Shown in pieces: positions 34,330-43,148 of a stretch of 64,000 bases of DNA. The stretch comes from an uncultured Collinsella sp. GTDB taxonomy: Bacteria > Actinomycetota > Coriobacteriia > Coriobacteriales > Coriobacteriaceae. The DNA lies in assembly GCA_959019775.1 (NCBI GenBank), contig CAUEPS010000009.1, positions 6,298 to 70,297 on the forward strand, in the 5' to 3' direction. Both the position numbers and the translations under genes were made by a program. Numbering within the stretch: position 1 is the stretch's first letter; each line of letters starts with the position of its first letter. The notes beneath the pieces were generated by a model. It saw only the letters and a list, made by a program, of their open reading frames with translations. It had not been told where the DNA came from and did no database searches.

Positions 34330-35730
34330 ATGGCACCCAAAAACCTTTTGCCCGTTGCCGCACTCTGCAGCGCACTGGCAAGCGGTATGCCTCTCGCCGC
34401 TTGGGCAACGCCCGCCACGGCAAACTCCTTACCGCAAGCTCTGAACCCCGTGGCGAACTCGTCGGGTATCGTCGCCTGCCAACGTTTTTCGCTCACGCAC
34501 GCCACGGTCCGAACCTCGGGATGCCTTCACCGCAATACGATCGACTCGATAGTCGTGGATATCAAGCGACCGGACAAGGAGAACGGCCCCCAGACAGGTT
34601 GTGCCATCTGCACATGGAAATCGGCTGCAGTCGACGCCGATGGCGACCCATGCGACTTAGAGCTGCGCATCGATATCGCCTCGGTCGATGACTCGGCGAA
34701 CGGGGCGAAGGTCGTCTTCGACAGCGCGGCCTATGAAGAAGAAGGGGGTGTATGCCTGGGCTGCGTTCCCTCGAATGTCGATGGCGCGCAGCCCATCATC
34801 TCCTTTACGGCATCGCTGCGACTGACCAAGGCAGACACCGAAGCCATCGCAACGGGAGATGCACCTTTGCTGTTCTACGCTGGCGACACGGACGACCAAA
34901 AGACTCAAAGCACCAGGCAGAAGGGCTCGCTTAACCTCACGCGCGGATCAGAACCCGCCCCCATCAATATCGATGCCCAGGAGCCGGGCGTGCAGCGCAT
35001 TCTCGCCGATCCGGCGCTGCTCCAAATGACATGGCACGGAGTGGGGTCCGTCGGGATTGCTGCTCCTATATCGAGCGATAATGACAAATCCCGCAAAGAC
35101 GAGGTCGCAGACACGCCGGCACGTGTTGACGATGCAGACGATGCATCATCAGAAGACAACGCTGCGGCTCCTCTCGAGAAGCCAAGCGGCACCGCCACCG
35201 AACTGGGCAATCCCCAACCGAAAGACGGCCTGGAATTTGCCGCTCCCCCAGATGTCGACGAAGGCAACTGTTGCATGATGGTCGCGCTCGACCACACGGA
35301 AACCGTCGATGCCGCAAGCATTGAGCCAGTCGCTGCCAATGCGCCCCGCCGCAAAAATATCCTCATCGCATTCCCCAATACCGTCGAGCTTGTCTTTTTG
35401 CCTTCGGGTGAAGTCGTCGCGCCTACGGCACTTACAGCAGTGGGAGCAAGGAGCGCATCGAACGATATCCAAGCTATCTCGACACTTGATGCCACAACGA
35501 CCGCCAAGTTGCACCTTTATTCCGTTGCAGCAGACGGAACGCGGACCGAAGAATTCGACGGAACCAAGCTTTTGGTTCCGCGTCGCATCGGTATCCAAGA
35601 AGACTTCCCCTATCAAATGGAACTTGAAGGATTCGATCGTGCACGAGATGCCGACATCATTGCCGCGGCCATCGAATCCCCGCAGCACCTCATGACGCTG
35701 CGCTTCGACTTTAGCCCCGTCCTGTCCTAG
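34330..35730 (+). CDS. large secreted protein
   Basis: 466 residues, not recognised. Signal peptide ending near AAWATPATA. The mature part has cysteine pairs (GCAIC, CLGC, NCCMM) that could form disulfides, a beta-rich first half, a low-complexity acidic linker rich in Asp, Ala and Pro (about 250-315), and a beta-rich C-terminal half. No membrane anchor or sorting motif at the end. ATG after ATAGGAGAA. Last gene of the five-gene cluster. Confidence 0.72.
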   Translation: MAPKNLLPVAALCSALASGMPLAAWATPATANSLPQALNPVANSSGIVACQRFSLTHATVRTSGCLHRNTIDSIVVDIKRPDKENGPQTGCAICTWKSAAVDADGDPCDLELRIDIASVDDSANGAKVVFDSAAYEEEGGVCLGCVPSNVDGAQPIISFTASLRLTKADTEAIATGDAPLLFYAGDTDDQKTQSTRQKGSLNLTRGSEPAPINIDAQEPGVQRILADPALLQMTWHGVGSVGIAAPISSDNDKSRKDEVADTPARVDDADDASSEDNAAAPLEKPSGTATELGNPQPKDGLEFAAPPDVDEGNCCMMVALDHTETVDAASIEPVAANAPRRKNILIAFPNTVELVFLPSGEVVAPTALTAVGARSASNDIQAISTLDATTTAKLHLYSVAADGTRTEEFDGTKLLVPRRIGIQEDFPYQMELEGFDRARDADIIAAAIESPQHLMTLRFDFSPVLS

Positions 35731-35819
35731 ACCGCTAACCGCCGCTTGGCTCGGATACTGAGCGCTCCCCTCCCCGTTCTGCTACGATTGCCGCGTTGGC
35801 ATCAATTACAGGAGGGCTC

Positions 35820-36536
35820 ATGCCGGGTTTAGGAACGATCATCAACGTCGCGCTTTTGATCGCGGGCGGTCTGCTGGGCCTCATGGGTGGGCGCTTCATT
35901 ACGCCCCGCATCCAAGACACGCTCATGAAGGCGTCGGGGCTGTGCGTTCTGTTTATCGGCCTGGGCGGCACCATGCAAAAGATGCTCGTTATCGATGGGG
36001 AGGCATTGGCGACCACCGGCACCACCATGCTTATCGTCTCATTTGCCCTCGGTTCGCTCATCGGCGAGGCCATCAACCTGGAGGCCGCCATCGAGAACCT
36101 CGGCGAATGGCTCAAGCGCAAAACCGGCAGCGAGGGTGACAACGAGTTCACCAATGCCTTTGTCTCGACATCGCTCACCGTGTGTATCGGCGCCATGGCC
36201 ATCGTAGGATCGATTCAGGACGGTCTGCTCGGCGACTGGTCCACGCTTGCCCTGAAGGGCGCGCTGGACTGCATCATCGTCTGCACTATGACAGCCTCGC
36301 TTGGCCGCGGCTGCATCTTCTCGGCCCTGCCCGTTGCCGTATTCCAGGGCACGATCACGCTTTTTGCCGGCACACTCTCCCCCATCATGACCACCGCAGC
36401 CCTCGACAGCCTTTCGCTTGTGGGCTCCATGCTCATCTTCTGCGTCGGCGTTAACCTTATTCGGCCTCAGACCTTCCGCACGGCCAACATGCTCCCCTCC
36501 GTCGTCATCGCCGTCATCTACGCCCTCCTGTTCTAA
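35820..36536 (+). CDS. DUF554 family membrane protein
   Basis: 238 residues from the ATG at 35820 behind CAGGAGGG. Six to seven membrane helices and the DUF554 pattern (GTIINVALLIAGGLLGLMGG; NAFVSTSLTVCIGAMAIVGSIQDGL; GTLSPIMTTAALDSLSLVGS). A probable transporter of unknown substrate. It sits between the exported-protein cluster and the Shango-like operon. Confidence 0.85.
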   Translation: MPGLGTIINVALLIAGGLLGLMGGRFITPRIQDTLMKASGLCVLFIGLGGTMQKMLVIDGEALATTGTTMLIVSFALGSLIGEAINLEAAIENLGEWLKRKTGSEGDNEFTNAFVSTSLTVCIGAMAIVGSIQDGLLGDWSTLALKGALDCIIVCTMTASLGRGCIFSALPVAVFQGTITLFAGTLSPIMTTAALDSLSLVGSMLIFCVGVNLIRPQTFRTANMLPSVVIAVIYALLF

Positions 36537-36578
36537 ATCTATCTACGCAGCGGTATCTCGAACATCTGTTTGATGCTG

Positions 36579-36587
36579 TGCTATGAT
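36579..36587 (+). promoter_or_regulatory. extended -10 promoter for the Shango-like operon
   Basis: TGCTATGAT, a TGn-extended -10 with TATGAT, about 37 bases before the GTG start. No clear -35, as is usual for extended -10 promoters. Confidence 0.4.
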
Positions 36588-36623
36588 ATGAGGTCACCGT
36601 AGCTGCGTTCGAGAGGAGGAGCG

Positions 36624-38384
36624 GTGGCCGACCAGGACGTCAAGATGCTCATCGAGCGCATTATGGCCGAAGCCCGGACCCATCAGTCCGCCCGCTTCTC
36701 AAACGAAATCTATGCTGACGAGCCGATTCTCAAGACCGGTCGTCAGATGCAGAACTTCCTCCCCGACCAATACCGCAAGATGCGCGAGATATCACGCTGG
36801 CAAGAGGATCCCAAAGGCGGCGCGGGACGTTGGCTATCGGAGGCGGAGCTCTTTTACCGCCAAGGCCTGCTGATGACCGACTTCGAGGACGATTGCCCCT
36901 ACAACGGCACCTTTAAGTCGTACTTTCCCACCTACAATGCCATGAGCGATCGACAGTTGCGCGGCTACTTTACCTGGCGTGCCCAAGTGCGCCGCGGCAA
37001 TATCGAGGAGACATCGACCTCGTTTGCTTTTCTTTATCTTTACGAATTGATCTGCGGCATTGGCGTCGACAATCCGCGTGACGGCTATGACAAGATCAAG
37101 GCATTTTGGGATGCCTATCGCGCCTTTGAACCCGGCATCGACCGGTTCGCACGCGTGTGGCTGCAGGACTACGCCGTGTTCCATGAGCTCGATCCCAAGC
37201 TGCTTCGCGACTCTAAAACCGTCGCATTCGACAACGCCCTCATCGAGCTGCGCCGCGCAGCGCGAGACCTCGTGCCCGCGCCGGCACCGTCGGACCTGCC
37301 GCCTGCGCGTCGCAAAACCTCCGAGCCCACGCTTCCCCTTCCGCCCGATGAGGCGCATGAGGAGCGGCTCATGGCCGCCATCGACGCACTCTCGACGTAC
37401 AACCTGAATAACTCACGGCTCGACCGTTCCCACCATCGCGACCTGCGCCACGTGGCATGCGCCGTATATGTCCGTATGGCGCGCTACTATGACACGCACC
37501 GAAAGACTGGCATCGTAGCGAGCTTGTTTGGGGAGGAGACGGCCATGCCCTACACCATGTTTGCCTCGGCCGTGTTCTTTGCGCCCGAGCGCCACGAGGA
37601 CTGCGAATATCGCCTGGACCCCATTCACATCTACCGCTGTCAAAATGGCTTTTGGGAATGCATGCGCATCCACGGCAGCAGGCAAAAAAGCAGCAAGCTC
37701 GGTGAGATGATGCGCGCTTGTGATCAGCGCCTGCGCTTGGCACTGGATCCCGGCCATCCCCTTAAGGAAGAGAAGGTCCCCAAATATCTGGCTAAGATTA
37801 TCGATGACGAGATCACGGCATGGCTTTCATGGGATGCCGCGCATCAGCCCGTCAAGATCGATATCGATCTGAGCCAGCTGGGGCATATCCGGAGTGCCGC
37901 CGCACAAACGCGTGAGGCGCTTTTGATTGATGAGGAGCGCGAGGACGATGTGCCTGTGGAAGCCGAGGCGACGCTTATCGAGCAACCGAACACCGAGCCT
38001 GCGCCTGGCATGACTGCCGAACCTTGCGAGATGACCGTACGGCAAGACGAACCCGACGAGCCGACTGTCTCCACCGAAGACTTCGGCGTCGTGGCACCGC
38101 TCCTCGTGTCTGCGCCCGCACCCGTAACGCCCACGTCTGCCGAAGCTGCGAACAAACTCGCGCCCGCCGCAGATGCCTTCCTTCGCGCGCTCCTCGAACG
38201 GAACACGGCGCAGGCCACATTGGCGGTGGCACAGTCGGGCAAGAGTGAGGACATGCTCGTCGATAGCATCAACGAAGCGCTCTTTGACCTGGTGGGCGAC
38301 ACCGTTATTGAATTTGGCTCAGCGGGACCGCAGATTATCGAGGACTACGAAGCAGACGTGAGAGGATACCTAGACCATGAGTGA
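36624..38384 (+). CDS. sngA: TerB-N/TerB-C protein, Shango SngA-like
   Basis: 586 residues, GTG start behind GAGAGGAGGA. The first ~230 residues look like a TerB-N domain (AELFYRQGLLMTDFEDDCPY, GYFTWRAQVRRGN, FAFLYLYELICGIG); the last ~75 like TerB-C (LVDSINEALFDLVGDTVIEF); an acidic Pro/Ala-rich linker lies near 430-505. TerB-type proteins are linked to stress and phage defence. With the ATPase and helicase genes that follow it matches the gene order of Shango (Millman et al. 2022). Its own biochemical action is unknown. The next start overlaps its end by 8 bases. Confidence 0.85.
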   Translation: MADQDVKMLIERIMAEARTHQSARFSNEIYADEPILKTGRQMQNFLPDQYRKMREISRWQEDPKGGAGRWLSEAELFYRQGLLMTDFEDDCPYNGTFKSYFPTYNAMSDRQLRGYFTWRAQVRRGNIEETSTSFAFLYLYELICGIGVDNPRDGYDKIKAFWDAYRAFEPGIDRFARVWLQDYAVFHELDPKLLRDSKTVAFDNALIELRRAARDLVPAPAPSDLPPARRKTSEPTLPLPPDEAHEERLMAAIDALSTYNLNNSRLDRSHHRDLRHVACAVYVRMARYYDTHRKTGIVASLFGEETAMPYTMFASAVFFAPERHEDCEYRLDPIHIYRCQNGFWECMRIHGSRQKSSKLGEMMRACDQRLRLALDPGHPLKEEKVPKYLAKIIDDEITAWLSWDAAHQPVKIDIDLSQLGHIRSAAAQTREALLIDEEREDDVPVEAEATLIEQPNTEPAPGMTAEPCEMTVRQDEPDEPTVSTEDFGVVAPLLVSAPAPVTPTSAEAANKLAPAADAFLRALLERNTAQATLAVAQSGKSEDMLVDSINEALFDLVGDTVIEFGSAGPQIIEDYEADVRGYLDHE

Positions 38385-39681
38385 TACCGCATCCGCAGCA
38401 CCCCGCGTGCCCAAGCGCGTCGCCGCCGTCATTCTCAACTCGCTCAAGGGCGGCGTGGTCCCGCGCATCGGCCTTCCCTATATCACCGTGGGGCGCGAGG
38501 TCGAGATCCGTGCTCTGCTCACCGACCTGAGCCTCATCGCCGATGGCGGCGCAAGCTTCCGTTTCCTAGTCGGTCGCTACGGCGCCGGCAAGAGCTTTTT
38601 GCTCCAGACGATCCGCACGCACGCCATGGGCGAGGGATTCGTCGTGGCCGATGCCGACCTATCCCCTGAGCGCCGTCTGCAGGGCGGCCAGGGACAGGGC
38701 CTTGCCACCTACCGTGAGCTCATCCGCAACATATCGACCAAGACGCGCCCCGAGGGCGGTGCGCTCAACCTTATCCTGGATCGCTGGGTCGCCTCGTGTG
38801 CCGATGCCGACGAGTCTGCCGTCAATGCCCAACTGGCCCCACTCGAGGAAATGGTCCACGGCTTCGACTTCGCCCGCATGCTCCGCCGCTACCGCGCGGC
38901 CGTATCCGAGGGCGACGAAGAAGCTATGAGCCGCGTGACCAAATGGATTCGCGGCGAATACCGCACCAAGAGTGAGGCACGCGCCGAGCTGGGCTCCTCG
39001 ACCATCATCAGCGATGACGACTGGTACGACTACGTTAAGCTCATTGCGCGCTTTTTGGTCTGCAGCGGCTACAAGGGCATGCTGGTGCTCATCGACGAGC
39101 TCGTGAATCTGTATAAGATTCCCAACGCCATCACACGCCAATACAACTACGAGAAGATCCTGACCATGTACAACGACACGCTCCAGGGCAAGGCGCAGTA
39201 CCTGGGCATGATCATGGGCGGCACGCCAACCTCCATCGAAGACCGCCGCCGTGGCGTGTTCTCCTACGAGGCCCTGCGAAGTCGACTCGCTCAGGGCCGC
39301 TTTGCACGCGAGGACCTTAAGGACATGCTCGCGCCCATCATCCGCCTGCAGCCACTCACCTACGAGGAGTTGCTGGTGCTGATCGAAAAACTCATGCAGA
39401 TCCATGCCGGATACTTTGGCTGGACGCCCACGCTTACCGAGAACGACTTGGTAGACTTTCTCAAGATTGAGTTTGGCCGCGTGGGAGCCGATACGCACTT
39501 GACGCCGCGTGAGGTCATCCGTGACTTTATCGAGCTGCTCGATATCCTGTGCCAGAACCCCGATGCAAACGTGGCTGAGTTGCTGCAAAGCGTCGGCGGC
39601 GACGCGTTGGCACCGGCAGCCGCAACAGGCGACACCGGCACCGCAGACGGCGACCGCAACTTCGCCGAATTCACCATCTAA
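38377..39681 (+). CDS. sngB: P-loop ATPase of the DUF2791/BrxD type, Shango SngB-like
   Basis: 434 residues. Walker A GRYGAGKS at about 67-74, Walker B MLVLIDEL near 233-240, and YEALRSRLAQGRF that recalls the arginine-finger region of AAA+ proteins. The sequence resembles the BREX ATP-binding protein BrxD (DUF2791). It overlaps sngA by 8 bases. No other BREX gene (pglX, pglZ, brxC) is nearby, so the three-gene Shango reading is preferred. Confidence 0.87.
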   Translation: MSDTASAAPRVPKRVAAVILNSLKGGVVPRIGLPYITVGREVEIRALLTDLSLIADGGASFRFLVGRYGAGKSFLLQTIRTHAMGEGFVVADADLSPERRLQGGQGQGLATYRELIRNISTKTRPEGGALNLILDRWVASCADADESAVNAQLAPLEEMVHGFDFARMLRRYRAAVSEGDEEAMSRVTKWIRGEYRTKSEARAELGSSTIISDDDWYDYVKLIARFLVCSGYKGMLVLIDELVNLYKIPNAITRQYNYEKILTMYNDTLQGKAQYLGMIMGGTPTSIEDRRRGVFSYEALRSRLAQGRFAREDLKDMLAPIIRLQPLTYEELLVLIEKLMQIHAGYFGWTPTLTENDLVDFLKIEFGRVGADTHLTPREVIRDFIELLDILCQNPDANVAELLQSVGGDALAPAAATGDTGTADGDRNFAEFTI

Positions 39682-39716
39682 CCTGCCAAAAAGGGACAGG
39701 TTTATTTTGGCAGGTT
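39680..39716. repeat. 37-bp hairpin repeat with GGGACAGG loop
   Basis: AACCTGCCAAAA and TTTTGGCAGGTT form a perfect 12-bp stem around AGGGACAGGTTTA, starting at the sngB stop and followed by TTATC. It is REP-like and lies inside the operon, where it could reduce or separate sngC expression. Confidence 0.8.
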
Positions 39717-39797
39717 TTATCTGGGCAAACGCCGATGTTGCAAGATATCGAGCCGTTACCCGTTGCGTTGATCAACCCGTTGATGAGAGGAGGTCCC

Positions 39798-42242
39798 GTG
39801 AACGCCTTTGACCGATACGCCCCGTTTATCCAAGACTTCATCTACTCCCACGATTGGGAGAGCCTGCGCTCTATCCAGGTTGCGGCAGCAGATGCCATCT
39901 TTAACACGCAAGACAATGTGCTCCTGACGGCATCCACGGCTTCCGGCAAAACCGAAGCGGCCTTCTTTCCCATCCTGACCGAGTTTTGGGAGAACCCGCC
40001 CGCAAGCGTTGGCGCCCTCTATATTGGCCCCCTCAAGGCACTCATCAACGACCAGTTCGTTCGCCTCAACGATCTGTGCGAAGAGGCCGATATCCCCGTC
40101 TGGCACTGGCACGGCGATGTCTCGCAGTCGCACAAGGCAAAGCTCATCAAAAAGCCGAGCGGTATCCTACAGATTACGCCCGAATCACTCGAGGCACTCC
40201 TGATCCACAAGCACATGGCAATCCCGCGTATGTTCTGCGACCTGCGCTATGTGGTCATCGACGAGGTCCACTCGCTCATGCGCGGCGACCGTGGCGGGCA
40301 GACGCTCTGCCTTATCGAGCGTCTTTCGCGCATGGCGGGCGTGCGGCCCAGGCGCATCGGCCTTTCGGCCACCATCGGGGACCCGGAACGCACGGGCGCC
40401 TTCCTGTCGCAGGGGACGGGACGCAACTGCGTCATCCCCCGCTTTGAGGAGCCGCGCCGCGTGTGGCGCATCTCCATGGAGCACTTCTACAACTCGGGTC
40501 CCCAAGCGCAGCAGCGAGGATTCGAGAGCATGGGTCCTCAAGAGGCCGAAGTGCTTGCGTGCGAGCGCATTGAGGCAGCAGCACCCGCGGCACTGCCCGC
40601 ATCCGGACAAGACATGCGCCATAGCGGACAACTCACACAGGAGGAACGCCGCCAACGTCGCGAGCAGGCACGGGGCAAGGCTGCCCCCAAGGACAGTCGC
40701 GCTTCCTCGGCCCCCGAGGGCGAAGTCGACATCCCCCGAGCACCCGAACAGGCATTACTCAACCCCACCGACACAGCACCAGACAACGCCGACCCCGGCA
40801 TGGGCTATATCTTTGAGCACACGCGCGGCCGCAAGTGCCTGGTCTTTGCCAACTCGCGCGAGGAGGCAGAGGCCGTATGCTCCATGCTGCGCAGCTACTG
40901 CGAGAGCCGACACGAGCCCGACCGTTTCCTCATCCATCACGGCAATCTTTCGGCATCGTTGCGAGAGACGGCAGAAGAGCTTATGCGCGACGAGGAACAG
41001 GCACAGACGACCGTCACCACCTCTACGCTTGAGCTTGGCATCGATATCGGCCGCCTGGAGCGCGCGTTCCAGATCGATGCACCGTTTACCGTCAGCTCCT
41101 TTTTGCAGCGAATGGGCCGCACGGGACGCCGCGATCTTCCGCCCGAGATGTGGTTCGTCATGCGCGAGGAAGAGCCCGAGCCGCGCACGATGATGCCCGA
41201 GACCATTCCGTGGAAGCTCCTGCAGGGCATCGCGCTCGTACAACTCTATCGCGAGGAAAAGTGGGTCGAGCCGCCCGAGCTCGATCGACTCCCCTACAGC
41301 CTGCTCTACCACCAGACTATGTCGACCCTCGCCAGCACCGGAGAGCTCACGCCGGCCGAACTTGCCCAACGCGTGCTCACACTCAGCTATTTCCATCGCA
41401 TCTCGGCCGATGACTATCGCATACTGCTGCGCCACCTCATCAAGATCGACCATATCCAGGTCACCGAGGGCGGTGGGCTCATTGTGGGTCTCGCGGGCGA
41501 GCGCATCATTAACAACTTTAAGTTCTACGCCGTATTCCAGGAAAACGAGGAGTTCACCGTTCGCAGCGAGTCGGCCGAGTTGGGCACGATCGTCAATCCG
41601 CCACCGCCCGGTGAGCGCATCGCCATCGCCGGACACTGCTGGATTGTCGAGGAAGTGGACTGGAAGCGCCACACCGTCTTTGCCACGCAGGTCAAGGGCC
41701 GGGTGCCGGCCTACTTTGGCGACTGCCCCGGCGACATCAATACACACGTACTCGAGCGCATGCGCAAGGCGCTCAACGAGCACGCGACATATCCGTACCT
41801 CATGGGTAACGCACGGGCCCGCTTAGCGCAGGCTCGTCATACGGCCGATATTTCGGGTGCGGGAACCAAGCCGCTCATCAACCTGGGCGGCGATACCTGG
41901 GTGCTCTTCCCCTGGTTGGGCAGCTACGCCTTTTTGGCACTCGAGCGCATGCTCAAGATTAAATGCGCCGCGGAGCTGGGCCTTCGCGGGCTCGATCCGT
42001 CGCGTCCATACTTTATGCAGTTTAAGATGAAGGCCGACGAGGAGACGTTCTTTGAGGTGCTCGCAGCCGAGGCCGAAAAGGACTTCGACCCCATCGAGCT
42101 CGTCTATCCCGGCGAGGTGCCTTATTTTGATCGCTACGACGAGTACGTTCCCGAGGAGCTCGTACGCAAAGGCTTCGCCGAAGGCGTGCTCGACATCGAG
42201 GGTATGAAGCAGCGCGTCCTCAGCTGGCGCGACCACGCCTAA
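39798..42242 (+). CDS. sngC: DEAD/DEAH-box helicase, Shango SngC-like
   Basis: 814 residues from the GTG at 39798, which follows GAGAGGAGGT; an upstream ATG at 39735 is in frame but lies just past the hairpin. Walker A TASGKT near 46-51, DEVH in VVIDEVHSL near 153, LSATIGD, and the C-terminal helicase motif QRMGRTGRRD near 438. About 370 residues follow that resemble Lhr/BrxHI-type helicases. Third member of the Shango-like set. A charged low-complexity insert (about 265-335, many Arg, Ala, Pro) lies between the two RecA-like domains. Confidence 0.88.
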   Translation: MNAFDRYAPFIQDFIYSHDWESLRSIQVAAADAIFNTQDNVLLTASTASGKTEAAFFPILTEFWENPPASVGALYIGPLKALINDQFVRLNDLCEEADIPVWHWHGDVSQSHKAKLIKKPSGILQITPESLEALLIHKHMAIPRMFCDLRYVVIDEVHSLMRGDRGGQTLCLIERLSRMAGVRPRRIGLSATIGDPERTGAFLSQGTGRNCVIPRFEEPRRVWRISMEHFYNSGPQAQQRGFESMGPQEAEVLACERIEAAAPAALPASGQDMRHSGQLTQEERRQRREQARGKAAPKDSRASSAPEGEVDIPRAPEQALLNPTDTAPDNADPGMGYIFEHTRGRKCLVFANSREEAEAVCSMLRSYCESRHEPDRFLIHHGNLSASLRETAEELMRDEEQAQTTVTTSTLELGIDIGRLERAFQIDAPFTVSSFLQRMGRTGRRDLPPEMWFVMREEEPEPRTMMPETIPWKLLQGIALVQLYREEKWVEPPELDRLPYSLLYHQTMSTLASTGELTPAELAQRVLTLSYFHRISADDYRILLRHLIKIDHIQVTEGGGLIVGLAGERIINNFKFYAVFQENEEFTVRSESAELGTIVNPPPPGERIAIAGHCWIVEEVDWKRHTVFATQVKGRVPAYFGDCPGDINTHVLERMRKALNEHATYPYLMGNARARLAQARHTADISGAGTKPLINLGGDTWVLFPWLGSYAFLALERMLKIKCAAELGLRGLDPSRPYFMQFKMKADEETFFEVLAAEAEKDFDPIELVYPGEVPYFDRYDEYVPEELVRKGFAEGVLDIEGMKQRVLSWRDHA

Positions 42243-42269
42243 GACCAGTCTTTTTTGGGACGGGGAGAC

Positions 42270-43148
42270 TTACTTGTCGTGAAGGACGGTGCCGAGGAAG
42301 TCGGTGTCGAAGGGCACAGCTTCGGCAAAGACATAGTCACCGTCGCTGGCGATGAGCAGATAATTCTCCTCGCCGCCGAACTCTGCATCGCCACATGGGA
42401 CCACCCAAGCATGGTCGAACACCTCAAGCGCCGTGGCGGCACAGTCGCGCAGGAACGTCACATCGCTCCCCTCGTTTGCACTCACGATATTGGCCACGTA
42501 GACGCCACCGGCATTCAGGCTGCCCCGCACTAGACGCAGCGCCTCAACGGTCGCCAGCTCGCGTACGGGCTCGGCACCGCCAAAGCAATCGCTCACGACC
42601 ACGTCGTAGCGACGATGGCCCACACTCGTCACACCCAGATACGAGCGAGCCTCAGCGGTAATCACCCGCAGGCGGTCGCCCACCGTACGCTCCAGCTCGT
42701 CCAGGTAGAACCAGCGACGTGCCAGACGCGTAATCTCTCCGTCATACTCGATGACGTCCATACGCAAACCATCATGCAACATCAGTGCGAACTTAGGATA
42801 GGCAAACCCGCCGCCGCCCAGCATAAGCATGCGGTCGATACCGTGACCGTAAGCGTCACGCATTGCGTCCTCGGCCTCAAACACATCGTCAAATGCACGA
42901 TAGTACGCAAAGACGGGCTCCGCCCAACGCTCGCCTACATAGCTCGCGCTTTGGTAGACACCGCCCTGCACGAGCACACGGACCTCGTCGCCGCCCTCAT
43001 CGTGCACGCGCTTCACACGCGCCAACCCATTGCGGGTCCTCGCAACCTGCAGACAAGCAGCGCGAACAGCGACGGCAGCCGCACCAAGCGCCGCAGCTCC
43101 CAGAGCAACGCCGGCAACGACACCAGCAGAAACACTTGGCTTGTTCAT
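42270..43148 (-). CDS. spermidine synthase-like methyltransferase-fold protein
   Basis: 292 residues. A hydrophobic Ala-rich N-terminus (about 8-30) may be a membrane anchor or uncleaved signal. The rest is a Rossmann fold of the polyamine-synthase type: RMLMLGGGGFAYPKF, VIEYDGEITRLAR, DVVVSDCFGG. The GGGxG motif is intact. Whether it transfers aminopropyl groups is not shown; many such proteins have lost that role. Starts directly after the elp3 stop, so the two form an operon. Confidence 0.8.
   Translation of the reverse strand: MNKPSVSAGVVAGVALGAAALGAAAVAVRAACLQVARTRNGLARVKRVHDEGGDEVRVLVQGGVYQSASYVGERWAEPVFAYYRAFDDVFEAEDAMRDAYGHGIDRMLMLGGGGFAYPKFALMLHDGLRMDVIEYDGEITRLARRWFYLDELERTVGDRLRVITAEARSYLGVTSVGHRRYDVVVSDCFGGAEPVRELATVEALRLVRGSLNAGGVYVANIVSANEGSDVTFLRDCAATALEVFDHAWVVPCGDAEFGGEENYLLIASDGDYVFAEAVPFDTDFLGTVLHDK

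Noticed and set aside
36624..42242. Partial BREX system
   Set aside because: The ATPase and helicase resemble BrxD and BrxHI, but pglX, pglZ, brxB and brxC are absent and the TerB partner fits Shango better.
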